Source: JAYSYM01 sp964543475
GTDB taxonomy: Bacteria > Bdellovibrionota > Bdellovibrionia > Bdellovibrionales > JAMPXM01
Direction of reading: 5' to 3'
DNA: 64,000 nt
NCBI GenBank assembly: GCA_964543475.1
Contig: CAZIYJ010000003.1
Location: forward strand, 124,001 to 188,000
The notes under the pieces are model-generated. The model worked only from the letters and a program-made list of their open reading frames with translations. It was not told the DNA's origin and searched no databases. The translations under genes were made by a program, and so were the position numbers. The stretch's first letter is position 1. Each line of letters starts with the position of its first letter. Of this stretch, positions 43,830 through 51,814 are shown piece after piece.

Positions 43830-44567
43830 ATGTCGATCGATGACCTCGTCATAGGATTTTTGGTTCTACTTGCTGGCTTCATCGATGCGATTGCCGGCGG
43901 AGGTGGACTCATCACTCTTCCTGCTGTCAGTGTGCTGGTGGGAGAGGGTGTTGCCGCTGTTGCGACAAACAAAATTCTTGCGGTTACTTCTGCTTCGACT
44001 GCATTGATCGTTTACTGGCTTCATGGACATGTTCGCCTCAAGCGAAGTTTGATTTTTGTCATAAGTGTTGGGCTTGCAAGTATTCTCGGAGCGAAGGCTG
44101 GTCACTACTTAACACCCGAAATTTTTCGATGGCTCGTTGCGATCGTTTTTCCTGCGATGCTCATTCTGATTTTAAAAAGAGAGACACTCACCAAAGAGCA
44201 AACCGCTGTGCGGGAGGTGTCGGTCCCGCTGTTGATCACAATTGGTATTTTTTGCGGCTTTTACGATGGCGCGTTCGGGCCGGGTGGTGGAACTTTGATG
44301 TTCATGTCGCTTGCCGTAGTAGCGCGAATGCCAATGCTGGAGGCTCTGGCCAGTTCAAAATTGGCTAACACCCTTTCGGCGGTTGGAAGTCTTACCACCT
44401 ACGCAATCGCGGGAGATGTGGTTTGGAGTAAGGGTCTGTGGCTCGGCGGAGTCATCATTGTTGGCTCACTAGTTGGCTCACGCCTCGCCTCAAAAAAGAC
44501 TCAGGCTGTAATTAAACCGGTGCTCGTCCTCGTGGTTGCCCTTTTAATAATCAAAATCATCTTCTAG
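43830..44567 (+). CDS. TauE/SafE-family membrane permease
   Basis: A 245-residue inner-membrane protein with about seven hydrophobic segments and the family's Gly-rich motif (DAIAGGGGLITLP) near residue 20, plus a second half with GFYDGAFGPGGGT. The family moves sulfur-containing anions such as sulfite or sulfoacetate. The ATG at 43830, 5 bases past the phosphoesterase stop, is preferred over overlapping upstream starts. A hairpin (AGTATG/CATACT) follows its stop. Confidence 0.85.
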   Translation: MSIDDLVIGFLVLLAGFIDAIAGGGGLITLPAVSVLVGEGVAAVATNKILAVTSASTALIVYWLHGHVRLKRSLIFVISVGLASILGAKAGHYLTPEIFRWLVAIVFPAMLILILKRETLTKEQTAVREVSVPLLITIGIFCGFYDGAFGPGGGTLMFMSLAVVARMPMLEALASSKLANTLSAVGSLTTYAIAGDVVWSKGLWLGGVIIVGSLVGSRLASKKTQAVIKPVLVLVVALLIIKIIF

Positions 44568-44585
44568 GGAATCGGGTACCTTTTC

Positions 44586-44606
44586 AGTATGTGTGAAGTG
44601 CATACT
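44586..44606 (+). terminator. Weak hairpin after the permease gene
   Basis: A 6-bp inverted repeat (AGTATG, 9-base loop, CATACT) lies 18 bases past the stop of the TauE/SafE gene, without a T-run. It may be a weak terminator. A second hairpin (CTGATG / CATCAG, 44670-44686) precedes the next gene's start. Confidence 0.3.
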
Positions 44607-44709
44607 AAGTGTCGTGAGATGCATTTAATCTTCGCAGTTTTTTAAGGTTATAAGCTGTTCCACTCGTAACTGATGGTATTCATCAGCCGAATGATAGACA
44701 GGAACACTT

Positions 44710-45162
44710 ATGAAATACGCTTTAATCGCACTCGTTCTGATAGCTTCATCAATCGCAAAAGCTGACGGCTTCTTATGCGAAACGCAAAGTGGTCTTCGCT
44801 TAAAAGTCTTTAATCATCTTGCTCCGGCGCATGGAACTCGCACACCTGCAGTAATGGTGGTGTCTGATTCAACTGTTCAAGTTGGCCACAAAACTCTTGG
44901 TGTATTCAGACACGCAGATGCACAACTTTTAGTTGAAGAAGATAGCTACTTAGCAAAAGTTGATTTGCGAAAGAATCGTCAACAAGATGCACTGGTTGGT
45001 TCGAAGCTTGAGGGCGTTGATCAAATTAAACTCTACGTTGATTTTTCTTACCGTAGACCTGTAGTGCACGGTTCGGCACTCTCTGGAACAATGACTCTAT
45101 TGAAACAGGGCGCTGGTTTAATTGCTGAGCAAGCGATCTGCACTCGGTACCTAAAAAATTAG
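44710..45162 (+). CDS. Secreted protein of unknown function
   Basis: A 150-residue exported protein (signal peptide ending AKADG). The mature part has Cys (LCETQ and AICTR) and beta-like stretches with repeated hydrophobic/basic alternation. No family recognised. A GGAA site precedes the start, and a stem of 8 bp (TCGCAGTG / CACTGCGA, 45180-45205) lies after its stop. Confidence 0.65.
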   Translation: MKYALIALVLIASSIAKADGFLCETQSGLRLKVFNHLAPAHGTRTPAVMVVSDSTVQVGHKTLGVFRHADAQLLVEEDSYLAKVDLRKNRQQDALVGSKLEGVDQIKLYVDFSYRRPVVHGSALSGTMTLLKQGAGLIAEQAICTRYLKN

Positions 45163-45179
45163 TTTTGGGTCAACTGTGG

Positions 45180-45205
45180 TCGCAGTGTTTGTTTGGGCAC
45201 TGCGA
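45180..45205 (+). terminator. Inverted repeat after the secreted-protein gene
   Basis: An 8-bp perfect stem (TCGCAGTG / CACTGCGA) with a 10-base loop lies 17 bases past the stop at 45162. There is no T-run, so it is a possible terminator or mRNA-stabilising hairpin. Confidence 0.4.
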
Positions 45206-45246
45206 TGCTAATTGCTTAGTCCAAAATGGTTTGTCATTGTTGATCG

Positions 45247-45657
45247 ATGGCAAGCTCTCTGGTTCATGAATATTCTCTTCTCATCCGCGAATCACACTTA
45301 GACACATTCAATCACGTCAATAACGCTCAATACCTGGCACTATTTGAAGAAGCTCGTTGGCAGGTCATTACCGAGCGAGGTTTTGGTCTTACTGAAATTC
45401 AAAATTCTGGCACTGGTCCGGTAGTCCTCGAGGCCTCTCTCCGCTTCAAGCGTGAAGTGAAGCTTCGTGAGAAGATCATCATCAAGACATTTCCTCCGGT
45501 TGAAAATGGCAAGATCGCTACACTCAAACAGGAGATGGTAAAAGAAAATGGTGAAGTAGCCTGCGAGGCTAGCTTCACCATTGCTTTCTTTGATACGAAA
45601 GCTCGAAAAATTATCGCGGCATCTCCGGAGTGGAGAAAAGCGATTGGTTTGGAATAG
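45247..45657 (+). CDS. Hot-dog acyl-CoA thioesterase (4HBT family)
   Basis: A 136-residue cytoplasmic enzyme. The catalytic-region signature HLDTFNHVNNAQYLALFEE contains the conserved Asp19, His23 and Asn25/26 of the YbgC/4-hydroxybenzoyl-CoA thioesterase group. It hydrolyses a short acyl-CoA or related thioester; the substrate is unknown. Its last 47 bases overlap the convergent secreted-protein gene. Confidence 0.88.
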   Translation: MASSLVHEYSLLIRESHLDTFNHVNNAQYLALFEEARWQVITERGFGLTEIQNSGTGPVVLEASLRFKREVKLREKIIIKTFPPVENGKIATLKQEMVKENGEVACEASFTIAFFDTKARKIIAASPEWRKAIGLE

Positions 45658-46102
45658 AGTGACAGGTCACTTTGTAGCGAGAAGCATTTCCTAAGTTGCG
45701 ATCTCCGATCGTAAGTAACGCATCATTGTTAACGACTTGCGGAACCAATCGAAGAGTGTTGTTTGCACTCGCGGCAAGGATCTCGCGAATTCCGTTCGGA
45801 AACCCCAGCGCAATAAAGTAGTGAGATCTCGTTGCATGTGACACGACCACTCGATCAAATCCGTTCGGAAGTAGCGACTCTTGAAGGTCAATACGAAGCG
45901 GGAAGTGTTCATGGCCGTAACAAGTTCTGACGGTAACGTATTCTTCGTTCGGATCATTCACGACTTTGCACTGATATTCGCCCGTTAACATATCGACAAG
46001 ACAAGTTTGTCCGCTCGCACATGAAGGATCGGGTTTGCAAAGTGCTGCTGTAGCGTCGACGCTGACGAGCAAACAAAAGGAGAGAAAAAGTAGTTTGTTC
46101 AT
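45611..46102 (-). CDS. Secreted Cys-rich protein of unknown function
   Basis: A 163-residue exported protein; the ATG at 46102 has a GGGAGAG site and overlaps the upstream stop (ATGA). After the signal peptide (ends AAL) come cysteines in CKPDPSCASGQTCLVDM and QCKVV, a pattern like a small disulfide-bonded domain, then a beta-like region. It is the third gene of a minus-strand operon and overlaps the convergent thioesterase. Confidence 0.7.
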   Translation of the reverse strand: MNKLLFLSFCLLVSVDATAALCKPDPSCASGQTCLVDMLTGEYQCKVVNDPNEEYVTVRTCYGHEHFPLRIDLQESLLPNGFDRVVVSHATRSHYFIALGFPNGIREILAASANNTLRLVPQVVNNDALLTIGDRNLGNASRYKVTCHSIPNQSLFSTPEMPR

Positions 46103-46545
46103 TTTATCTCTCCCAAAATGCTGCACGTCAGATTGTAGACGGCTTCAGCGTCGCTAGGTGTTCGTGTGTTCATTCGAAGCTGAGCCACTTTTTCACTGGG
46201 ACTCAAAATTACCGAGCCTTTCATTCGACCATTTGAATCAGCAAAGTTGAACTGCATGTGACCAACCCCGTTGTAAACCTCGGCGGGTTGGCTCACAGTG
46301 AAATCTCCACCGTACTTCATGTCCTGAGTCGGCATTGGATACGCAATGCAGCCCATGTCGCCATTTGAAATCACAAAGCGCTGATTTGCGTCGCTCTTCT
46401 TGAATTGTACTGAGATTCGACCTGAGCTGCATAATGAAGACAGAACTTGCGTTCTGCATTCGACGTAAAAAGGATTGCTTGCCTCGGTAGTAGCTGAATA
46501 GGTCAAAGAAACCGTTGCCACTAAAAGAATTAATGGTGTTTTCAT
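46099..46545 (-). CDS. Secreted protein of unknown function
   Basis: A 148-residue exported protein with a signal peptide ending TEAS. The mature part has Cys at ECRTQ, SLCSS, MGCIA and LTCSI, so one or two disulfides are likely. No family recognised. It follows the next gene by one base and overlaps the one after by 4, forming a three-gene operon. Confidence 0.68.
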   Translation of the reverse strand: MKTPLILLVATVSLTYSATTEASNPFYVECRTQVLSSLCSSGRISVQFKKSDANQRFVISNGDMGCIAYPMPTQDMKYGGDFTVSQPAEVYNGVGHMQFNFADSNGRMKGSVILSPSEKVAQLRMNTRTPSDAEAVYNLTCSILGEIK

Positions 46546-46546
46546 T

Positions 46547-47884
46547 TTAAGTTCCTACTTCTGTTGTTGTTGCGTTTGCGCCTCTCCGAGACTCATCAAT
46601 ATATTCGTCGAACACATTTAGTAGTTCAGGCATTTGGTTCAGATCAAACATGCGCTTCAAATAAACTTCGCGTAGTCGATGGATCATGGATTCTGCGAAA
46701 CGACCCAACTTTGCTAAGTTTAATGTCTTTGTGCGGATGAAATCGTCTAACAATGCATTCTCCTCAGTGTCGAGCATGATTTCGATTCGTCCGACAAACG
46801 CTCGCTCAAGCTTTTCAGGAGCTGGAGTGATTGTGAGTGGAAGGATCTCGTCGGCCTCTCCTCGAGGAAGAATATAAAGAAGTCGTAAGCCCGGAACCTT
46901 TAAGTATCCATTCTCCCAAGTGGTGACCATCGCGGCAGCCTCATCCTGATAAAGACCAGCCTTAACAAGTGATCTCACAAGTGCTGCTTTTGCATTTCCT
47001 CCGCTCAAGATGTTCGGGTCTGAAAGAGGCGATCGATGATCACTCAAGCGACGAAGCTGGTAGTTCATGACGGTCGCACTCAAGTTTTGCGGATCGCTTT
47101 GAGTGCCAAAGCGACTAACAAGCATCATCTGACCGTGTCCTTTCTCGTCGACATGAACGAGATAAGACGCCTGCGGCAATTTCGACAGTGCATCGGAACT
47201 CAACTTCAGATTTCCGTTTCGAGAACGAATCGAAATCTTTGGCTGAAACCTTCCAAGACCTCTGTAAAAGATAAACTTTTCGTACTCGTTGTTCCCACTC
47301 TTTACGACGCTACTTTTTGCATTTCGCGCGTGAAAGTAAATGTTTCCGAGACCAGATCCGGGAAGTTTGCCAAATTCAGTTGGCAGCACTTGCACTTGAA
47401 ATGTGGTGTCTCCATTTCCTAGCTCTGGATTGTCTGAAAACTTCGGATAAGTCTTCACCGGAGCAGGGAAGGTATCGGTGATGATGCCTTCTGGAAACTT
47501 CACATTCACTTCTACATCTCGTCTCTGATCTGTGTAGAAGTAGATCACCGGTGTTTCCATTTTTTGAGTAATTTGATTTACCTCAAAGAATTGGTGCGAA
47601 AAGCACGACTTGCTTATCACGGGACACGGGTCAGGCTGAGGAAGCGGAAACTTAGGTGGTTGTGGCGGCGGAGTTGCACGCACTACCGGAAAGTCTTGAG
47701 TCGCTCCAAATGGATGTACAAAGTCCGGGAGTTTTTCATCCTCGTGGTACATTCCATGTTGAGTCCGTCCGTCGGACCCGACGAGCGATGTGAAGGTGCC
47801 CCATTCATGGACCTCGAATTTCGCTTCAGCATTAGTAACATTCAAAAAAACAGTCAGGACAGTGAACAATATATAAGACCTCAT
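46547..47884 (-). CDS. Secreted protein with VHEWGTFTS N-terminal motif
   Basis: A 445-residue exported protein (signal peptide ends NAEA). The mature N-terminus FEVHEWGTFTSLVGSDG is a recognisable opening of a family of uncharacterised secreted proteins. A proline-rich stretch (TPPPQPPKFPLPQPDP) and two Cys (CPVISKSC) follow, then mixed alpha/beta with no known catalytic motif. It starts a three-gene operon divergent from a LysR regulator, 86 bases away. Confidence 0.75.
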   Translation of the reverse strand: MRSYILFTVLTVFLNVTNAEAKFEVHEWGTFTSLVGSDGRTQHGMYHEDEKLPDFVHPFGATQDFPVVRATPPPQPPKFPLPQPDPCPVISKSCFSHQFFEVNQITQKMETPVIYFYTDQRRDVEVNVKFPEGIITDTFPAPVKTYPKFSDNPELGNGDTTFQVQVLPTEFGKLPGSGLGNIYFHARNAKSSVVKSGNNEYEKFIFYRGLGRFQPKISIRSRNGNLKLSSDALSKLPQASYLVHVDEKGHGQMMLVSRFGTQSDPQNLSATVMNYQLRRLSDHRSPLSDPNILSGGNAKAALVRSLVKAGLYQDEAAAMVTTWENGYLKVPGLRLLYILPRGEADEILPLTITPAPEKLERAFVGRIEIMLDTEENALLDDFIRTKTLNLAKLGRFAESMIHRLREVYLKRMFDLNQMPELLNVFDEYIDESRRGANATTTEVGT

Positions 47885-47970
47885 GGGGCCTCCTTTCGTA
47901 ATTGAACTTTTAGGACAGACTCATGAATAAATAAATTGAATAAAAGGTAGAATCTGTTAACTAAAGGTTT

Positions 47971-48846
47971 ATGAATTTTCGTCGCCTAGAATACTTTTTA
48001 ACACTCGCTCAGACTGCTAACCTTCGGAGGGCTAGTGAGCTTCTGAATGTGAGCGCTCCAGCATTATCGAAGGCAATGAAGGTTCTCGAAGCTGAGTTAG
48101 AAGCGACTTTATGGGTCCGCGATGGACGAAACATTATTCTCACTGACTCAGGCAAGTCGTTACTCAAGCAAGCGCCTGCTTTAATCGAAGACCTTAAAAA
48201 TCTTAAAGAGAGCTTGAACTCTGAAGTTCAGCGCACAAAACCAGTTCGCATCGGAACATTTGAAGTATTCTCGACTTACTTCTTATCGTTTCTCGAAAAA
48301 CTGAAATGGGATCATCACTCTCTAGAGCTACATGAACTGCTGCCAGGAGAAATCGAGCGATATGTTGCTTCAGGGCAAATCGATCTTGGACTTACTTATA
48401 TGCCGATTGCTGAAAGTGGCGTTGATTTTTTGAAAGTCGGCGCGATTGAAATGGGAGTATTTGCGCGCAAGGGTTCATTTAAGGGAGTAGCTCAACCTGA
48501 CCTTCCGTTTGTGATACCTGTCATGCCGCTTCAGAGTGTTCCCACTAAGGTTCGCGGTCTTGATGGGTGGCCGGACGATGCCTATCAAAGAAAAGTTATG
48601 CACAGGGTGACTTTAATGGAGTCAGCACTTGAGTTGTGTCGACAGGGGCGCGTTGCAGGGTACTTCCCTGCGTTTGTCGCAGAAGAACATAATAAAAGAA
48701 TGGCGTCGCAATTTCATTTGGAGCGCCGCAAATCTCCTTATGAAGGACGAGTTTGTAAATCAGATGTTTTCATAGTGAAACGAAAGTCATATGAAGAAGA
48801 TGATCTGATTAAGCAGCTCGCAAAGGCAGTACGTCTAATTTGTTAA
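47971..48846 (+). CDS. LysR-family transcriptional regulator
   Basis: A 291-residue regulator. The N-terminal winged HTH (FRRLEYFLTLAQTANLRRASELLNVSAPALSKAMKVLE-type helices) is followed by a periplasmic-binding-like ligand domain (about 90-285). LysR proteins often control the divergent gene, here the secreted-protein operon 86 bases away, which is an inference from arrangement. Confidence 0.9.
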   Translation: MNFRRLEYFLTLAQTANLRRASELLNVSAPALSKAMKVLEAELEATLWVRDGRNIILTDSGKSLLKQAPALIEDLKNLKESLNSEVQRTKPVRIGTFEVFSTYFLSFLEKLKWDHHSLELHELLPGEIERYVASGQIDLGLTYMPIAESGVDFLKVGAIEMGVFARKGSFKGVAQPDLPFVIPVMPLQSVPTKVRGLDGWPDDAYQRKVMHRVTLMESALELCRQGRVAGYFPAFVAEEHNKRMASQFHLERRKSPYEGRVCKSDVFIVKRKSYEEDDLIKQLAKAVRLIC

Positions 48847-48881
48847 ACTATGCGATCAAGTTTTTCAAACTATGCGATCAA
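48845..48881. repeat. 15-bp direct repeat at convergent gene ends
   Basis: AAACTATGCGATCAA occurs at 48845-48859 and 48867-48881, separated by 7 bases. The first copy overlaps the LysR stop, and the second covers the last codons and stop of the EamA gene. It looks like a short local duplication. Confidence 0.75.
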
Positions 48882-49709
48882 TCTCTTATCGCGTGCACTC
48901 AAAACGCTATGAGTGAGTACTCCGCCTAAGACCACAGCTCCGCCTGCAAATGCAAATTTGCTCGGAATCTCGTTAAAGAAAATCATCACCCAAATTGGAT
49001 TAAGGATCGGTTCGATCACTGGAATAAGCGTCGCTTCGATGGCGCTGACGTGTCGGATTGCAAGACCGTAAAGTATGTAGGGGATGCCGAGCTGAACAAC
49101 ACCAAGGATCAAAAGGTAAACCCAATCCATGTTTGTCGGCGCATGACCCATCAGTAGAAATGGAACACCGATAACCGCTGTGAGAATGTGGCCCATCAAT
49201 AACGGTTCAAACGGTGAAGAGTCTTTTCCCATTCGTAAAAATAAAGCGATGCCGGCAAAGCTAACGCCACTGAGGAGTGCAATAATGTTTCCCCAGAAGT
49301 ATCGGACTTCGACCTCTTCAACGAAAAATAGAAGCATGCCGACCACAACGACGCCGAGAGTAATCCAATCGCGGGGCTTTGTTTTTTCACCAAGTAGCGG
49401 TCCGCTTAATACTGCGGCGTAAATGGGCGCCGTGTACTGAAGAAGAATTGCATTTGCCGCTGTCGTAAGTTTTGTCGCAGTGACAAACATGATTACAGTT
49501 AGAGCAAAACAAACTGCGGCACCGATTTGCGGTACGCCAAACTTAAACTGAAACTTGCGGAGATAAATAGCGAGCACGATGCCAGAGATGGCACTACGAA
49601 CTCCTGCTATTGCGAGAGGAGAGAGGCTAATCGACTTGATAAAGAGTCCGCCAATACTCCAGAGGGCAGCGGTGACTGCTAGGAGAATGATCGCTGATTT
49701 TCGGTCCAT
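48870..49709 (-). CDS. DMT-superfamily (EamA) transporter
   Basis: A 279-residue inner-membrane protein with about ten hydrophobic segments in two similar halves (EamA repeat). The N-terminal half has AALWSIGGLFIKSISLSPLAIAG, the C-terminal half VLGGVLTHSVL. Family members export small metabolites; the substrate cannot be read from sequence. It is divergent from a small membrane protein (45 bases). Confidence 0.85.
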   Translation of the reverse strand: MDRKSAIILLAVTAALWSIGGLFIKSISLSPLAIAGVRSAISGIVLAIYLRKFQFKFGVPQIGAAVCFALTVIMFVTATKLTTAANAILLQYTAPIYAAVLSGPLLGEKTKPRDWITLGVVVVGMLLFFVEEVEVRYFWGNIIALLSGVSFAGIALFLRMGKDSSPFEPLLMGHILTAVIGVPFLLMGHAPTNMDWVYLLILGVVQLGIPYILYGLAIRHVSAIEATLIPVIEPILNPIWVMIFFNEIPSKFAFAGGAVVLGGVLTHSVLSARDKRLIA

Positions 49710-49754
49710 GTCTTAAGTCTAGCGACATCGTTAAGGTCGTGCTAGATTATTCTT

Positions 49755-49982
49755 ATGAATCTAACGGTCGTATTACTTGCAGGCGGAGTTTTCTTTTTTG
49801 GCGTCGTGGCTTACGTGATGTTTATGATCTTCCTCCCAGAGTGGGTCGGAATCACAGGTAAGAAAGCACTTGAAGCGCAAGATTCTCACCGAGGAACACA
49901 AGCCTCTGGTCCAGACCTTCTTGGCCGCATGCAAGATGAAAAATCGGATCAGGCCAAGAATAAAGACGAGGAGAAGTCGTAA
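49755..49982 (+). CDS. Small single-span membrane protein
   Basis: A 75-residue protein with one N-terminal membrane segment (about 4-30, LTVVLLAGGVFFFGVVAYVMF) and a charged, polar tail rich in Asp, Glu, Gln and Lys. No family recognised. It is followed after 39 bases by the AP2 protein on the same strand. Confidence 0.6.
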   Translation: MNLTVVLLAGGVFFFGVVAYVMFMIFLPEWVGITGKKALEAQDSHRGTQASGPDLLGRMQDEKSDQAKNKDEEKS

Positions 49983-50021
49983 AAGTTGCAGCTATTAACG
50001 TAGCTCGCGTAAACTTCTTGT

Positions 50022-50549
50022 ATGGCTGATAAACCTTGGTGTTACTTCACGATTCGCAACGACGTAAAAGTTAAAATCGACAAAGAAGATCTCGATCGCG
50101 TAAGCGCAAAGAAATGGCGCGCGACTAAATCGACAACTGGTCGATTGAGAATCGTGACTTCAGTATCGACTGCAAAAGGACCTCGAAGTCTTACTCTCGG
50201 CGCCTTCTTGATGAATCCGCCAAAGGGCAAACTCGTTTATCCGCGACGCTTCAACGAGGGTTTTGACTACCGAAAAAACAACCTCATCGTTTGCACAATG
50301 CAAGAGCGTCAGCAGCTCCTCCCAAAAACTCGCTCTGAAAGTTCATCTCGCTACCGCGGAGTTTCATTTTCCGCTAAATCTAAAACCTGGCGCGCCGGCA
50401 TCAAGGTAAAGGGCAAAACAATTGCCCTTGGCACCTATAAAAGTGAAGACGACGCCGCTCTCGCATACAACAAAGCAGCCAAAGAACACTTTGGCGACAT
50501 GGCCTACCAAAACCCAGTCGGCCGCAAATACACAGACCGCACTGATTAA
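50022..50549 (+). CDS. AP2/ERF-domain protein with a degenerate HNH-endonuclease region
   Basis: A 175-residue protein. Residues 110-164 form an AP2-type DNA-binding domain (YRGVSF...WRAGIKVKGKTIALGTYKSEDDAALAYNKAAKEHFG). Residues 20-100 resemble the N-terminal and HNH part of AP2-bearing homing endonucleases (VKIDKEDLDRVSAKKW and LVYPRRFNEGFDYRKNNLIVCT), but the catalytic segment that normally reads as D-H-I-N is YPRRF, so the nuclease His is gone. It would bind DNA without cutting, if functional. It may be a domesticated selfish element. Confidence 0.7.
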   Translation: MADKPWCYFTIRNDVKVKIDKEDLDRVSAKKWRATKSTTGRLRIVTSVSTAKGPRSLTLGAFLMNPPKGKLVYPRRFNEGFDYRKNNLIVCTMQERQQLLPKTRSESSSRYRGVSFSAKSKTWRAGIKVKGKTIALGTYKSEDDAALAYNKAAKEHFGDMAYQNPVGRKYTDRTD

Positions 50550-50618
50550 ATTGAATGGCTTGAGTAAGGTGGCTGAGTTGATCACGCTGAGTCGACTGAC
50601 TTGATCGGTTGGTGTGGC

Positions 50619-50632
50619 GTGGCTGTAGCCAC
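50619..50632. repeat. Short hairpin downstream of the Y1 transposase gene
   Basis: GTGGC-TGTA-GCCAC, a 5-bp stem with a 4-base loop, lies in the 137-base gap after the AP2 gene and before the stop of the transposase. Small palindromes of this kind accompany RAYT genes, but only one copy is seen here. Confidence 0.25.
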
Positions 50633-50686
50633 ATCAACTGCGCATTCGAGTACACTTCGGCGACAATCAGCATCAGAGATGCTTTG

Positions 50687-51274
50687 CTAACCAGTGTTCT
50701 CTGACCCGCGCCTTAGAGATGCAATCCACTCATCTGCACTATCTAAATATCGAGTCCTTGCGCGATAGCCACGGCGAAGCTGAATTCGATTCCCCGTAAA
50801 ATATTTCTGTAAATGGCTTAACTCCAAATAGCTAGTGATCACTCGCGTAAATGCCAAATCCTTCCAAAACTTGCCAAACTTTTTTCCTTTACGTGCACCG
50901 GTAACATGCCTCGCAATCATAGTTGTGACCGAGCGGAGAAAATTCTGAAAACCCATTCTGTTAATGATCCGGATTTCAAAGTGAATATGGTTTCCCATGT
51001 TCACGAAATCTTTGACCTCGACACCAAACTTCCTCGCTTTGGTATTTATTAGGCGATCGATCCACTTAGCATTTCGTGCAGCGAGGAGCGAAAGCTTGCC
51101 GTTCGCTTTATCAGACTTCAAAACAAGATGAATCCATTGCTTAGTCGAAAGCGGGCGCTTCAACTTTCTTTTACCTCTAGAAATTTCTCCGCCATGAGTC
51201 ACTCTTCGCTTCTGTTCGCGTTTTTCAGAGGGACTTTGAAGTTGGTCAAAAAGATTTCGCTGAGTTGATCGCAT
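50687..51274 (-). CDS. Y1-type (RAYT-like) transposase
   Basis: A 195-residue HUH-endonuclease. The metal-binding motif NMGNHIHFEI (His97 and His99) and a downstream candidate nucleophile Tyr (SYLELSHLQKYFTGN, Tyr149 or Tyr158) fit IS200/IS605-like and REP-associated transposases. The N-terminus GKRKLKRPLSTKQWIHLVLKS is the common entry of the solitary RAYT type. The ATG at 51274 is chosen over a GTG at 51328 that would add an unconserved tail. It carries no accessory tnpB. Confidence 0.78.
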   Translation of the reverse strand: MRSTQRNLFDQLQSPSEKREQKRRVTHGGEISRGKRKLKRPLSTKQWIHLVLKSDKANGKLSLLAARNAKWIDRLINTKARKFGVEVKDFVNMGNHIHFEIRIINRMGFQNFLRSVTTMIARHVTGARKGKKFGKFWKDLAFTRVITSYLELSHLQKYFTGNRIQLRRGYRARTRYLDSADEWIASLRRGSENTG

Positions 51275-51346
51275 CGAGGGGCAATATAATTTCTCCTCGC
51301 AAAACACGCAATCAAAAATGCACAGCACAACAAAAAATGTTTATAA

Positions 51347-51380
51347 GTGAGTGAGTGAGTGAGTGAGAGAGAGAGAGAGA
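51347..51380. repeat. GTGA/GA microsatellite
   Basis: Five GTGA units (51347-51366) run straight into seven GA units (51367-51380), 72 bases upstream of the transposase ATG on the complementary side. Such a run can change length by slippage and could alter expression. Confidence 0.95.
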
Positions 51381-51730
51381 ATCAAAAAAGAGAATCAGCA
51401 GTGGAGGGTGAGATAAAATCCGCGAATGCACTTTTCTTACGGGAGCCGCTCCTGATGCTGTGTAGTCGAGGCCAAAATCGAGAATTTCATCGATTATTTG
51501 CGTTTATGGGCAGAGATTGGCGGTAAGCGAAAGCCTGAAAAGCTAGACAGAGGCACTTGCTCCTGAGTAGGATGCGCGAGTAGTGCAGTTCATCTAAGGA
51601 GCCGAGCACCCGAGCAGCGGATTGTAAATCGGGCGGCTGACTAGGATGCGCGAGTGCTGATTTAATTGCGGCGCGAGAGATGCGACAGATGCGGCAGAAG
51701 CCACGTCTATGTAGCGTGTGGCAACTAAGC
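51381..51730. repeat. Repeat-rich non-coding region with paired 19-bp direct repeats
   Basis: This 350-base stretch has no convincing gene. It contains CTGA[G/C]TAGGATGCGCGAGT at 51563-51581 and 51637-51655 (one mismatch, 74 bases apart). Between the copies is a segment (51602-51640) loosely like a tRNA anticodon arm, with GGATTGTAAATC, but no acceptor or T-arm. The region is flanked by a transposase and menB and reads as decayed mobile DNA. Confidence 0.7.
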
Positions 51731-51778
51731 AGCAGAAACACGGCAGAGCAGAAACACGGCAGAGCAGAAGCGCTGCAG
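51731..51778 (+). repeat. Three 16-bp tandem repeats in front of menB
   Basis: AGCAGAAACACGGCAG occurs twice exactly (51731-51746, 51747-51762) and a third time with three changes (51763-51778), ending 36 bases before the menB ATG. It lies in the likely leader or promoter of menB and could be slippage-prone or a binding array. Confidence 0.9.
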
Positions 51779-51814
51779 AGCAAGACCAGAGAAAAAGCAG
51801 ATAGGGGAATAGAA

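Noticed and set aside
50619..50632. REP element next to the RAYT-like transposase
   Set aside because: One short palindrome with no repeated copies cannot be called a REP; listed only as a weak hairpin.
51602..51655. A segment with GGATTGTAAATC and CCCGAGC that resembles part of a tRNA-Tyr
   Set aside because: There is no acceptor stem, T-arm (GGTTCGAATCC) or CCA end, so it is at most a decayed fragment or a coincidence.
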